Positions 27,711 to 38,699 of a stretch of DNA of 64,000 nucleotides are shown piece by piece. Both the position numbers and the translations under genes were made by a program. This DNA comes from Lumbricus rubellus (taxonomy: Eukaryota; Annelida; Clitellata; Crassiclitellata; Lumbricidae): the NCBI GenBank assembly GCA_945859605.1, contig OX243828.1, positions 23,909,609-23,973,608 on the forward strand, written 5' to 3'. Position 1 is the first letter of the stretch, and each line of letters starts with the position of its first letter. The notes under the pieces were generated by a model. That model saw only the letters and a program-made list of their open reading frames with translations. It was not told where the DNA came from and searched no databases.

Positions 27711-29021
27711 ATGGGTCTCCTGTCCGGGTGGCCGCTGTTCTTTCAGCGCCTGGTCACGATGCTTGGCTTCATGCTTTTGCGCTTCATCTTCATGACGATA
27801 CAGAAGATCAACTGGCACTTCAACGGAACCGCAGAGAGAATCAAAGAATCACGACGACCAGAAAGCTACAGAAGATGCGCGCACGTTCTTGACATTGTTG
27901 TGTTCAATAAGTTTGACTACCTACAGAATTGTTCTATCAAGGACTACATTCTATCGCACAACAGATTCGAGGATCCGCAATACATCTTTGATAACGACCA
28001 CGTGTCGCTGATAACGATAAACGAGGAGAATGCCGTTTTCGGGGTGGCCAAGAAGAAGGGCATGCACCTGTGGAAGTTCGAGTACTACACGTTCATGCGT
28101 TTAGCACAGATGTTTTACTGCAACCAGATAATACTCGTGCCTTTGAATCATTTCCATCGTATGGCGGAAGAGCTTGGAGATCCGCAGGGACAGCTGATCT
28201 TTCTCTTCAACACTGCGAGATGTGGATCGACGCTGTTGACGCAGATGATACAGACGACCGGAAAGTGTATCTCCATCTCGGAACCAGACTCGTTCAACGT
28301 TCTCGCCCTGTGGTACAAGAGCAAGGGCGACACGCCAGAACTTCGCCAGCTGAACAAAGATGTGGTACGATGGACTTGCAGACCGTACAAAGACTTCGTC
28401 CCAGAAGCCCAACTCCTGAAGATTACCTCGATATCCGCCTATGCTCTTCCGAAGTTTAAGGAGATCTATCCGAACAGCAAATACCTCTTCATGTACCGAG
28501 ACGTCGTGAAAGTCGCGCAGTCCATGTCCCGCTTCGCGCAGGAGTTTCCCACCATAGTCATGGCCAACACGCTGGGAAAGCTGTCGGCAGCGCTCACCGA
28601 GAAGTGCGTCGACGCCATGGGCTACTCGGGAAAGGAATTCCGATACAAGTTCTGGGACAATCTGTCGCTGGGCGTCTTTCTGGCGATCATAACCAGCAAG
28701 ACTTATATGGAACTTCGAAGCAAAGGTTTCGACGTCTGCGCTGTTCGCTACGAAGACATCATCAAGGACAGACACTTCGCAGCGAAAGCAATTCTGAAAT
28801 TCTGCGGCCTCTCGGAGTCGCTAGAGAAGGACTTCCTCAAGGGATTGGATTTCGACTCGCAACGCGGATCGATCGTTTCTCGTGAGATCCTCGCGAGACA
28901 CAAGGATCCTCCCTTGACCCCGGAGTCGAAGCGATTGGCGGACGAGGCTCTGAAGAAGAATGGTCTACCTACGATCGGAGGCGAATGGCTACTCGACGGC
29001 ACGATCACTTACAATGGATGA
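27711..29021 (+). CDS. Sulfotransferase-like P-loop protein, paralogue A
   Basis: The 436-residue protein has a hydrophobic N-terminal segment (residues 7-32, GWPLFFQRLVTMLGFMLLRF), probably a signal anchor. A conserved region around DPQYIFDNDHVSLITINEEN follows. The PAPS 5'-phosphosulfate loop is at 164-176 (FLFNTARCGSTLL), and the 3'-phosphate-binding segment is at 253-271 (YPNSKYLFMYRDVVKVAQS, with Arg263 and Ser271). The family transfers sulfate from PAPS to hydroxyl or amino groups in the cytosol or Golgi. The acceptor substrate here is unknown. This copy has TARCGST where the others have STGRCGST. The ATG directly follows a splice-acceptor AG, so the coding region is one exon with an intron in the 5' UTR. 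The frame is intact. Confidence 0.8.
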   Translation: MGLLSGWPLFFQRLVTMLGFMLLRFIFMTIQKINWHFNGTAERIKESRRPESYRRCAHVLDIVVFNKFDYLQNCSIKDYILSHNRFEDPQYIFDNDHVSLITINEENAVFGVAKKKGMHLWKFEYYTFMRLAQMFYCNQIILVPLNHFHRMAEELGDPQGQLIFLFNTARCGSTLLTQMIQTTGKCISISEPDSFNVLALWYKSKGDTPELRQLNKDVVRWTCRPYKDFVPEAQLLKITSISAYALPKFKEIYPNSKYLFMYRDVVKVAQSMSRFAQEFPTIVMANTLGKLSAALTEKCVDAMGYSGKEFRYKFWDNLSLGVFLAIITSKTYMELRSKGFDVCAVRYEDIIKDRHFAAKAILKFCGLSESLEKDFLKGLDFDSQRGSIVSREILARHKDPPLTPESKRLADEALKKNGLPTIGGEWLLDGTITYNG

Positions 29022-29051
29022 TGGCCAGAGTCAGACAAAGGTCCTACTGCG

Positions 29052-29220
29052 CATGGGCGGAGTTTGGTTTCCGTTCTTGGGGGGGGGCTAATGCCTTCTT
29101 GGGGGGGGGGGGGTGTTAAGCCCGGAAAAGGATACAATTTTTCATGGTAAAAAAGCGAAATCATCTGGGCGTTCTTGCGGAGGCTTAGCCCCCCCCAGCC
29201 CCTGATGAACTCCACCCATG
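29052..29220. mobile_element. MITE, family with CATGGGCGGAGTTT ends
   Basis: The left end CATGGGCGGAGTTT faces the right end AACTCCACCCATG. Inside are CTTGGGGGGGG runs and TTTTTCATGGTAAAAAAGCG. The same family lies inverted at 45873-46030. No coding content. Confidence 0.7.
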
Positions 29221-29224
29221 CCAC

Positions 29225-30175
29225 TGCATGACCTTGCAACCTCACTTCACTGAGGGTGAACATAGAAATTATTATACAGCCTACCAAAGGTTTAGGCTAC
29301 ATATCGGATCTGCTTAAATACGAGTTTAGCGTAATCATATTTGTCTATAATTAATTGACGACTTTAGCCTTGTATACCCTATCAGATAAATATTAAGGTA
29401 AATCGAGAACAGTCGTTATCGTATTCGTTATCGTAATCTCCAACTTCTAAAGCGCCACTCGAAAGTCAAGCCATGCGTAGGGTACCGGCTTATTTACGAA
29501 GATAAGGAAATTAGGTAGGTCATACCTATATGTACACGGCTGTAATGAATCGGTACCGGTACCTACAATTAAGTATCCAGTGTGACGCTAGGCCCGAGTT
29601 CTGTTTCATATAGGCCTACATGGATGCAAAGTATAGGCTCTAATTTCGTTTGAAATTTTTCATGGTAAACTTGAAAATTTCTAAAGCGCTATAGCCTATA
29701 ATTATGTTGGACCTGTTTGAATGTTTTCTGATTTAATTATCGGGTCTCTTTTGGTTTGCTCGGCGTATTTCTTTGTCTAAGAAAATTTCACCGGGTTATT
29801 TACTAAGATAAGAAAATTAGGTGGATCATATCTACGGCCCTTATGGTAAAATTGAAAATTTCTAAAGCGCTAGCCTATTATTATGTTGGACCTATTTGAA
29901 AATTAGTGGTGGCGTCGTTGCCTTAGAACCGGAAGGTTCGAGGTTCGAATCCACCTCGCCGCGTAAGGACCTTGGGCAAGTCCTTCACTCACAATAATAT
30001 TGCCCAGCGTTTCGGCGTTAAACTCCGATGCAGTCAGTGTCCGCTCTTCATTTGGGAGCGCCTCTGAGTAGAGAGCTTGAAGAGGCGCTATAAGAAGTGC
30101 ACAAACAAACAAACAAACGAACGAATGTTTTTCTGTTTTAATTATCGGGCGTCTATTCGTTTGCTCGGCGCAGGC
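29225..30175. repeat. Tandem duplication, second unit carrying a SINE
   Basis: Two related segments of about 190-250 bases lie at about 29500-29790 and 29790-30175. They share AAAATTTCTAAAGCGCTA, TTATGTTGGACC and TTTAATTATCGGG. The first is uninterrupted, while the second is split by the SINE at 29903-30118. The duplication supplies a paralogous empty site for that SINE. No gene lies between 29225 and 30540. Confidence 0.65.
29903..30118 (+). mobile_element. tRNA-derived SINE, 5'-truncated
   Basis: The copy starts within the A box (TTAGTGGTGGCGTCGTTGCC), keeps the B box (GGTTCGAATCC at about 29940) and all body blocks, and ends in (AAAC)n. The paralogous segment near 29720 lacks it, which confirms insertion. 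Confidence 0.85.
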
Positions 30176-30696
30176 TATTTCGTTGGTTCTTTATCTTGTT
30201 TAGACAGCTAGGCCTAGGTTCGTCTTCGTTCTTCCAATATCGCATTTCTTCTCGCTGTCTAGTCTTCTCATTTAACTTACTTCAGCCCTCTACCGACGAC
30301 CTTAGGATATTTCTGACCCTGTGTCCTGTGCAGAGTATTGCCTTGTATGTATTACATCTAAAAATTTATATAGCGCCTCTCGCTGTGCACACTAATCAGA
30401 GAGTAGGCTAAACTGTACGGGCCGTAGCATAATACACGAACAATTCAAATTGCTTTACATTGCTAATCATTTTATTTTAGTAATGATACCATTTCATTTA
30501 TTTTTGACAAAAGAGAATATTGAACAGAAACGTATTATTAATAATTATCATTATTTGGATGCTTTGCTCTTGTTAAATTTATGTGAATTGATATGCCTTC
30601 TATGTTGCGGGCCCTGACCGGTACGGAACCCTCTTTCAGTCTTATCGTTTGCACCGTTGATCACCACAAGTACTGAATTCGGCTTCTCTGAAAGAT

Positions 30697-30868
30697 TCAA
30701 GCGTTGACGAAAGAGCGTTGACGAAAGAGCGTTGACGAAAGAACGTTGGCGAAAATGCGGTGACAAAACATCGTTGGCACAAGAACGTTAACAAAAGAAC
30801 GTTAACAAAAGAACGTTAACAAAAGAACGTTAACAAAAGAGCGTTAACAAAAGAGCGTTGACAAAAAA
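30697..30868. repeat. 15-base tandem repeat (GAACGTTAACAAAA)
   Basis: About eleven units of AAGAGCGTTGACGAA or AAGAACGTTAACAAA follow one another. GTTAAC is a short palindrome in most of the later units. The minus-strand frame across the start (residues FRQRSFVNAL) is an artefact. Confidence 0.85.
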
Positions 30869-30942
30869 AGACATTATGCAACGACGTTGGAACGACTGCT
30901 TTAAAAGCATCAACGCTAGCTAGGACGATGTTGCATGCCTGC

Positions 30943-32661
30943 TAGGGTGCTCCAAAAAAATAAAAGTTGAAAATTCTTAGCTCCCCGGATATTTTCCCAT
31001 GCGTCTCATATAGAGATGAGTCTAAAAAACCAAATTTTAGGATTCTACATCAAGGTTAAGCCTTGCCACCAGCACGATGAAGTTTAACATTAGCCGATAT
31101 TTTTCGGTTGAAAATACAAATTGCCGGTATGTAAGTATACATGGAAAAACTAGTATATGTTTATAATTTATTGTTCAGAACATGACCCTAACTTCAAAAT
31201 AATGCAGCACTTCTCCACAAACTGCTACTGCATTTCTACTCCCACTCCCACAGACCTACAGATCTTACAGTGGCTACAGTAGGCCTACTGTTTCAAGAGT
31301 TTCCTCAGTGCTTAAAATCTCGGAATCTGTGTGGATGAGCTTCAACCACCTGCAGAGTAGACTATCGTTGATATTCACCTTTTATGACTGTATTTACAAA
31401 GTATGCTATTAGTTTCATCGCTTCTTCCATTCACGAACAGATAGTCATGGGCTATGGTATAGAGCTGCTTGCTGGAAATCGTCAACAGCTTTCCACTGTG
31501 CTGCTGGTAGTAGCCAAAGTTGATCCAATTACTTTCAATATTAAGTAGGTTGAACAACAAGCACTGTGACTGTCTTTTTGGTAATCAAATGAATCAGTTT
31601 TGAGGATGCAGTCAACTGCGGAAATAGCCTACTTAAATTGGGGTTTCCAGTGGTTCTGTTTGTCTGAATGTCAGAAGTTGGCGATCGACTTGTGGCTTTT
31701 CCGATTCAGAAACCAAGTTCAAGATCAATGCGAATGGCACAATTGTTTCTGCAAAATATCATGAATGTCTAAGGACAGTAACTGCAGCTCCTGCAACATC
31801 TGAACCAGTCGTGTTGAGATCAGTTCAGAACTGCAGACCATCTAAAGGTGCATCCGCAGCAGACATTGCTAAGAACCACGCGTTGACCAAAAAATAAGGC
31901 ATTGAACGTGCAAACACGACTTTATTATAATTATCGTAAAGGTCCAGAATCTTGGCCTTGACGTTCTTCTTTCGTTGCTCGACAACCCCAAACATGTTTA
32001 ATTTCTTTTCACTGCTTTTTGAATCGTTCCAGTAGCACGAACATTTGGATCTTTTTTAGATAAACTAACAAACTTAAAACATCTCCATTTATAGAAATTC
32101 CGTTGTCTGACAATTGGATAATTGGCCCCCAACAAGCCATATTGCTTCGTCAACACTTCTTAAAAATAGTTTATCTATGTTCAATAAACAATCAAAGACA
32201 CACCCAGTCAGTGTGAGAATTTCTTGGTTTGGATTCTACACCTTAGTCTTTCTAAAGATCCACAGTAAAGTTTTCATTGCACAACGCAACTCCACATATA
32301 TTAATGTATGATTTCCATGCAGTAATTTTTGTTTAATTCTCTTACTGCACCCAGGGCATCTATCATTTTTCATAATAAATAACGTCAAGCACATATAAGA
32401 GCTTGTAAAATAAGTTAATCATCATGAAATGATTAAGTTTTCCCACCAATTCCAATCATAGTTTCCAAATTGCCGATTTTAAAGAAAGTTCCCATGTATT
32501 TTCCTATTGTAAAGTTTTTCTGCCGGTGGCAAGGCTTAACCTTTTTCAATTGGTCTGAAACTTGGTACAGTTGTTCAAACTGATAAATGGAATGGGAAAA
32601 TTGCCAGGGAGCAGTACTTTTTGAAACTTTTTGAAAATGCATTAGAATCTGGAGCACCCTA
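30943..32661. mobile_element. hAT-like transposon with TAGGGTGCTCCA ends (1,719 bp)
   Basis: The left end TAGGGTGCTCCA and right end TGGAGCACCCTA form inverted repeats. The flanking 8-bp duplication ATGCCTGC is perfect (30935-30942 and 32662-32669). A subterminal inverted repeat (AAGGTTAAGCCTTGCCACC) occurs at 31050-31070 and 32524-32543. Scattered frames of 60-75 residues (31375-31560 and 32433-32657 on the minus strand) may be transposase remnants but show no motif I recognise. An 8-bp duplication fits hAT, though P or Merlin cannot be excluded. Confidence 0.8.
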
Positions 32662-32688
32662 ATGCCTGCGACCAGGGCTGTACCAGCG

Positions 32689-32954
32689 TCGAATCTGTTG
32701 TGCGAAAGAATATAGGCCTAATCTTTAATTGAGCTGTTACGAGTAAAATCAAATATGTTGATATAAAGAATATCAGGAATTTGTGCGCATCTGTTGTAGT
32801 TTTCTGGTCGTCTTGATTCTCTGATTCTCTGTGCGGTTCCGTTGATGTTCCAGTAAACTTTTTGAATCGTCATGTAGACGAAGCGCAGCAACATAAAGCA
32901 GAATTTTGTCAAGAGGCGTTGAAAGAACAGAGGCCAACCGGACAAGAGACCCAT
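32689..32954 (-). pseudogene. Inverted 5' part of sulfotransferase-like paralogue B
   Basis: On the minus strand, CTGTTACAG|ATG at 32954 opens the paralogue N terminus (MGLLSGWPLFFQRLL, then VYWNINGTAQRIRESRRPEN). It runs to NSSIKD, where a TAG stops it. That TAG is part of a TAGGCCTA octamer (32713-32720) absent from the plus-strand copy of the same bases. The stretch lies opposite in direction to the rest of the gene at 33546. Confidence 0.85.
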
Positions 32955-33039
32955 CTGTAACAGTCTAAAATGGAATGAGTTCAAAACTGTATCATTATTT
33001 ACTTGTTCATTTATTTCCCCCATTCCTATAGCGCTCATT

Positions 33040-33232
33040 CACGCCTCACTGCTCAGAGGCGCTCCCGACTATAGCGCGGATACAGCAACGGAGTTTCACA
33101 CCGAAGCGCCCATGCAATTGCATGTGAAGGACTTGCTGAAGGTCCCTACGCGGCGGCTTGAGGTGGATTCGAACCTGGAAACCATCCGGGTCCAAGGCAA
33201 CGAGCAATACCACTACTCCACCGCGCCCCACA
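33040..33232 (-). mobile_element. tRNA-derived SINE, minus strand
   Basis: The minus strand reads from GGGGCGCGGTGGAGTAGTGG through a B-box-like GGTTCGAATCC and the body blocks to GAGCGCCTCTGAGCAGTGAG. It lies inside the inverted block of the broken paralogue B. Confidence 0.85.
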
Positions 33233-33242
33233 ATCATATTAT

Positions 33243-33545
33243 AGGCCAGAGATCGTCCACGAGTAGCTTTATCTTTAAGAGGCGCTAAATAAATTCTCAT
33301 AATGAATGAATGAATGAATGAATGAATGAATGAATAAGTATAAGTAGTATCTGAGTTCTAAACTTTATTGGCCAGCGCAGAGAGCGCCTACGAGCAGATA
33401 TCGTGAACAGGCGCTAAATAAATTCTCAGAATGAATGCATGAATGGTGTGGATCCTAAACTGTAGGCCTATCACAGTATAATAGGCCAGTTCAGAGAGCG
33501 CCAGTGAGTAGATTTCTCTATGTAAATTATCATGTTGTTTCTCGC
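33243..33545. repeat. Partial tandem repeats with AGGCGCTAAATAAATTCTCA tails
   Basis: Two full units and one partial unit of about 130 bases begin GGCCAG(A/C/T)... and carry AGGCGCTAAATAAATTCTCA followed by (TGAA)n. They occur at about 33243-33335, 33370-33450 and 33484-33520. They look like SINE tails duplicated in tandem at the distal edge of the inversion. Confidence 0.6.
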
Positions 33546-34664
33546 GATTTTACTCGTAACAGCTCAATTAAAGATTATATTCTTTCGCACAACAGATTCG
33601 AGGATCCGCAATACATCTTTGACAACGACCACGTGTCGCTGATAACGATAAACGAGGAGAATGCCGTTTTCGGAGTGGCTAAAGAGAAAGGCATGCGCTT
33701 GTGGAAGTTCGAGTACCATTCCTTCATACGGGTAGCCCAAGCATTGCACTGTGATCAACTGATACTCGTTCCTTTGAATCACTTCCATCGTATGGCAGAT
33801 GAACTTGGAGACCCAAAAGGACAGTTGATTTTACTTGTTAGCACTGGCAGATGTGGCTCAACTCTGTTTACACAGATGATGCAAACGACTGGAAAGTGCG
33901 TTTCCATCTCGGAACCTGACAGCACAAGTGCCCTGGCCCTTTGGTACAGGAACATAGGCGACTCGCCCCAGTTACGCCAGCTCAGTAAAGATGTTATTCG
34001 CTGGACGTGTAGGCCATACAAGAACTTCACCCCTTTGGCCTATATGCTAAAGATCACTCCACTGTACAGTTACATTTTCCCCATCTTGAAAGAGGTCTAC
34101 CCTAACAGCAGATGTCTCTACATGTATCGAAACCCAATAAACTTGAGCCAGTCCTTTTGTCGGTTGTCAAGGGAGATACCATCGTTCATGATGTTGATCA
34201 CGCTCGGTAAATGGTCCCCGTGGTTCGCCGAGAAAGGTTTTGAATATGTCGGTTTCGTCGGAAAGGACTTCAGATACAAATTCTGGGATGACCTCTCGCT
34301 GTTTATCGTGAGGGCAGCAGTTTACAGCAAGTTGTACTTGGAGTTCAGGCGCAGTGGGCTCGAAGTCAGTGCCGTGCGCTACGAAGACATCGTAAAGGAC
34401 AAGCACTTTGCCGCCAGAGCAATCTTGAAATTCTGGGGTCTTCCAATGTCTCTCGAGCAAGATTTTCTCCGTGGGTTGGAAATCGATTCGCAGCGCAATT
34501 CGACCGGTTCTCGGAAGCTGCTCGCAAAACATAGAGCTCCTGTTCTGTCGCCGGAATCAGAACGTCTTGCAAACAAGATACTTGAGGAGAATGACCTTCC
34601 CATCATCGGGGACGACTGGCTACTCGAAGATACGATCACTTACAGTGGGTCAACGACGACCTAA
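33546..34664 (+). pseudogene. Sulfotransferase-like paralogue B, 3' part (N terminus inverted away)
   Basis: From the codons for FTRNSSIKDYILSHN the frame is intact to a TAA at 34662-34664. It includes the PAPS loop (LLVSTGRCGSTLFTQ) and the 3'-phosphate segment (YPNSRCLYMYRNPINLSQS). The first 75 or so residues are missing because the 5' part lies inverted at 32689-32954. The frame upstream of 33546 (MSRFLYVNYHVVSRD) is not homologous to the family. Unless a new 5' exon has been recruited, this copy is dead or truncated. The coding part shows no stop, so the break may be recent. Confidence 0.85.
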
Positions 34665-35243
34665 GACACGACCCAACGGAAACATTTTACCAAACGTCGT
34701 AATAATGTTTCAATATGCACGCCAACTGAACGATTTAAGGTCGTCACAGGGTGAGGATTGTCGAGGGGGTGAGGAAGTTTAACCCCCTAGTTCATCTTAG
34801 GACCTCATAGTAAAGTCTTCATTGCACACCTCATCTCCATATAAATCAATGTGTGACCCCCCCCCCAGTTATTTTCCTACAACTCTTATAATAGGGCTAC
34901 TGCAGGGGTCATCTACAGTTCGGTTTCACGTTCTGCAAGAATCACTACACCGGAGTTGAATGGCCAACTATTGTAATCGTAAACCTCAGAACTTAGGCCT
35001 AGGCCTATGAACCGCCGGTGAAATCGAGAAGGCGAATGATCCGTTGCTTTTGCATGCTATTGAAATTTTTTGATGTCGTGTTAAAACTTAAAAGAAACTG
35101 AAGTCGCGTCCACTTCGGATTGCTTATGCTTATTCCTCATAATCTGCCTTTCGTTTTCAGGAATCTCGTCTCTCTTCTGGACGGCAAAGGATTACCGTCT
35201 TGGTTTGCATTGAAGCAACCTTCCACTGATGCGGAATTAGCTA
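34665..35243. other. Downstream region of paralogue B
   Basis: A segment at 34807-34880 (AGTAAAGTCTTCATTGCACA...CAATGTGTGACC) resembles 32258-32330 inside the hAT-like element, so a related fragment lies here. No gene is seen. Confidence 0.45.
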
Positions 35244-35251
35244 GGCTTTAC

Positions 35252-35583
35252 CAGTGGCTCCCAACTCGATCGTAGTCCGCGGGCCAAAAGTGGCCCGTTG
35301 TCAGATTTTAAAAGGGCCCTCATCTCTCAAAAGAGTTCAATTTGGACAGGACAGAACACATAATTATTTTCCATTACAATTTTTTTATTTTGAAGTCTAT
35401 ATATAACATAAAACATTATATTCGAATTCTAATTCAATTATAAGAATTTCATATGCTTTTAGTTAGGCTAATAAAATTTTAGCCTTGTGGCTCCTTAACG
35501 TCCTTCAAGTAAGAAAAAAATGGCCCATGTGTCCTCCAACTTAGAAAAAGTGGTCATAACAACAAAAAAGTTGGGGACCAATG
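35252..35583. mobile_element. hAT-type MITE with CAGTGGCTCCCAAC ends
   Basis: The left end CAGTGGCTCCCAAC and the right end GTTGGGGACCAATG form imperfect inverted repeats, as in many hAT MITEs. The flanks GGCTTTAC and GGCTATAG match at six of eight positions. No coding content. Confidence 0.65.
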
Positions 35584-35588
35584 GGCTA

Positions 35589-37560
35589 TAGGCTTCGATA
35601 ACGCAGAGAATAATATTGTGGATGCGATTCGATAGGCCTATTGGCCTGTTTAGTGTTTAGACGCAAACCGTGCGGGAAGAAACATTCTAAGCCCAAATAA
35701 CTTCATTCTGCTTTAATCATAGCCTGCAGATGGACTGTTGTAAAAAAAGCAGCAACACAAAAATTATTCATGTATGCCTCGACATTGTCGCTTATAGCCT
35801 AATAGTAATTGGTGGTTGACTGAAATTTAAAATCTATATAGGCCTACTATTAGCCATTGCGTCAGATCTGTAGGCTACTGTGGAAAGGCTCTGACTTCTG
35901 AACCTCTGATGAGTTTCTGTCGAGCTTGTGCCATGTAACTTTGCAATTAGACTGGGTAAATAGGCTACTTCTTTAAAACACAGATACATTTTTCAAACTA
36001 TTTGAAGTGCAGATGCAGAAATTAATCTTTTAAAATGTATTTGAAATGCCGATAAAACAATTAATGCACTCTAACCAAGATAAGACTTGATAGCAGTAGG
36101 TCCTAGGGCCTCCTACTTGAGAAAGTTAATGTGCTGAAACAGTAGTACCGGTAGGCTAAAACATGTCTAATTACTTATGAGTCGTCGCGCTAAAAGAAAA
36201 TCAAATTGGCAAAATAAATTCGAAGAGAAAAGTCCCTCTCCTGTTTTTACAACAACAGCCTTCAGTCATTTGAGCCACACAGAGTAGCCGTAATCCTAAA
36301 TAGCTGTCAACGCTATACTGAATAAGCGTTCAACGTGTAGACCTACTACGTACGAGTCGTGTACGGCAGCATTTTTAGCTTCTGACAATGGGGTTTGTCG
36401 AATTTATGCATTCAGTTTCACAGTTTATTAATGATGCTATTAATGATAATGTTACAGTTTATATTTGACAATTTAAGATTCCATTATGCGGGGATGGTGA
36501 GGGGATGGCGATAAAGAGAATGGGGATGGTGAGAGAATTGGTGATATGATTCTGGGGGAATGAAAGAGATGGGGGTCAAGATTGCAAATGTGGGGAAGTA
36601 GGCCTATATGTATGGGGACGCATTTATGTCTCCGTGTCGCTCTCTAGTGGATAGGGCTACAGAAGCCGGAAAACCGTTTGGTACCCAATGAAAATGTCTC
36701 TTGCTATTGGAAAGGATGTAAGCATAGGCGTAGGGAACATTTCAGGAGTGGGGGGCCCAAAAGTTAAACTTCTGCCCGAAAAATCTGATGACCTTTTTTT
36801 AGTCGTCCGGTCAAAATCTTCCGAAAATTTTAGATAGATTTTTAAAAATTTTCATAATCTGCTTGCCCGAAAACCAGACTTCCCGAAATTTGGGAAGGGC
36901 CATTTGCCCTCTGGAACCCCGCGTCTCCTACGCCTATGGATGTAAGTGAATCAAAATTTCATGATGGTGGTCAATATAGGCGCACTGCACAACTTGCAGA
37001 TTTTGGCTGGCTGCCAGATCAATCAGTCGGATTGACGTCGCATTCCTAGTTGAAAAAACTGTCGTTATCTGCAGTGTCAGCTATAGCCTACTATTTTAGC
37101 CGCTGCAGGAAGTAGCCTATCTTAGCCTACATAAGTTACATGTACAACCGGCTAATCGTTAGGCTACTATGCCGCTCTAGCCATGCGCTATGATATAATA
37201 TTTTTTATAAGGTTGAAGAAAAAGTTACTGATAGGCCTACTGAACCGAGCCTGCTTTGTCGCAAGATATTCAGTTTAAAGTCTAAGCTTAACCTGCACAA
37301 TGATAATAATCGTACTTCGGGTCTGCTACAGAAGACAACATTCTGTGTAACTACTATCTACGTCGACGTTTCGGTATTGGAAGTTCGTGCGCTGACTGTT
37401 GACAAACAGGGTAAGCGGTGGCTTCAAGATGGATTCTAACGCAACAATTAAGTGGGTTTAATTTATTGCAGTTATTGGCTTATATTGCATCTATACCCTA
37501 CTTCTAGAGAGCGGTCTCAGATTTTGTTTGTGGACATATATTCAACGTATGCGACAAAGC
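35589..37560. repeat. Segmental duplication copy 1 (pairs with 50785-54545)
   Basis: Long stretches align to the DNA downstream of paralogue D, for example ATTCTAAGC...ATAACTTCATTCTGCTT, ATGCCTCGACATTGTCGCTT, TGGCTGGCTG and CAACCGGCTAATCGTTAGGC. The copy lacks the insertions that copy 2 carries at 51480 and 53255. It holds its own MITE at 36722. No gene is seen. Confidence 0.8.
36722..36952. mobile_element. MITE, CATAGGCGTA family
   Basis: GCATAGGCGTAGGGAACATTTC at the left and CTCCTACGCCTATGGAT at the right form the family's inverted ends. The interior shares CTTCTGCCCGAAAAATC with the copy at 4527. The paralogous segment near 52700 lacks it (GCAGAGGATGTAAGTGAAGC), which confirms insertion. 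Confidence 0.75.
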
Positions 37561-37649
37561 CAGCTGCTAATTAAGGTGCTGTTGTGATAATTAAAGTAGG
37601 TAGGCCTATTGTCTTTATCATTCCATTTGCAACGGCACATAGGCGCTAT

Positions 37650-38690
37650 ATGGCAGGGCTGTTTTAAAGGAATTTTTAGAACTGCACAACCCCTTCTTTT
37701 CTTTCCTATCCTCCATGGTAAATTACTTCCAATCGGAGGACAATGACCGTTTTTTGCTAGTTTTAACTGTACAGAAGTACTTCTACAACTGCACAAATCC
37801 ATTTAAAACTGCACATTTTGTGTACAACTGCACGTTTAAAAAACTCTGCTATATGGGGTAGAAAAAGGTAACACATTTTAGTGGACCTGGATGCCTTTAG
37901 CATTTCGTAGCTAGTCATAGCCTATTAGTTTATTTTCGGTAACGATATTCAATACCAAAAATTGGATTTCTTGCTTTTTACTTTTTGTTGAATATTTAAC
38001 CATAAACCAAAGCAATCACACTTTTTTTTATTGAAACCAAAGTAAAGCAGTTTAACAGGTGTGATATTTAGAAAATATACGATGTTGGCTCAAAAGGAGA
38101 GGTCTAAACGGGACTGAGCCCCGCTAACAAGAGTCACAGTAGACTAAACATTGAATTAAACTAGGCAGGGTTGTTTTTAAGGAATTTTTTGAACTGCACA
38201 ACCCCTTCTTTTCTTTCCCATCCTCCATGGTAAATTACTTCCAATCGGAGGACAATGACCATTTTTGCTAGTTTTAACTGTACCAGTGGCGGATCCAGAA
38301 CTCTTCCAAGAGGGGGGGGGGGCAAAATCTTAGATCTTGGGACGGAACATGCGATTTTTCCCCCCGAAATTTCGTTCTTCGTCCAAAAAAATCGGTCTTC
38401 GGCTGAGGAAAAATTTACTATTCATCCGCCAAAAAAGTTGATGACCTTTTTTTAGTCCTCCGCTTGGAAACCGAAAGGGGGGGGGGGGCCACGTACCGTG
38501 CGATTTTCAGAATAGGGGGTCAATATGCCATTAACCCATATTCCTATTGCTAATTTCAGACCAAATGGGGGGGGTCACGTCCCATGGCAGTTTTGAATGG
38601 GGGGGCCATGGCCGGATTGGCCCCCTGGATCCGCTGTGCAGAAGTGCTTCTACAACTGCATAAATCTATTTAGAACTAGCACCCAATAAG
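37650..38690. repeat. 120-base direct repeat, second copy interrupted by a MITE
   Basis: The block from GGGCTGTTTTAAAGGAATTT to TTTTAACTGTAC at about 37652-37775 recurs at 38165-38283 with few changes. After the second copy a MITE (38284-38636) intervenes, and the homology then resumes (AGAAGTGCTTCTACAACTGC). No gene is seen. Confidence 0.75.
38284..38636. mobile_element. MITE with CAGTGGCGGATCCAG ends
   Basis: CAGTGGCGGATCCAG on the left and CTGGATCCGCTG on the right are inverted ends of a hAT-like type. G-rich runs and AAAAAGTTGATGACC lie within. A 5'-truncated relative is at 50272-50623. The first direct-repeat copy near 37775 is the empty site. Confidence 0.75.
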
Positions 38691-38699
38691 CCTACTTGC

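Noticed and set aside
28101..28775. A 224-residue minus-strand frame opposite sulfotransferase paralogue A
   Set aside because: It is a shadow of the plus-strand gene; similar antisense frames recur opposite every paralogue because of shared codon bias.
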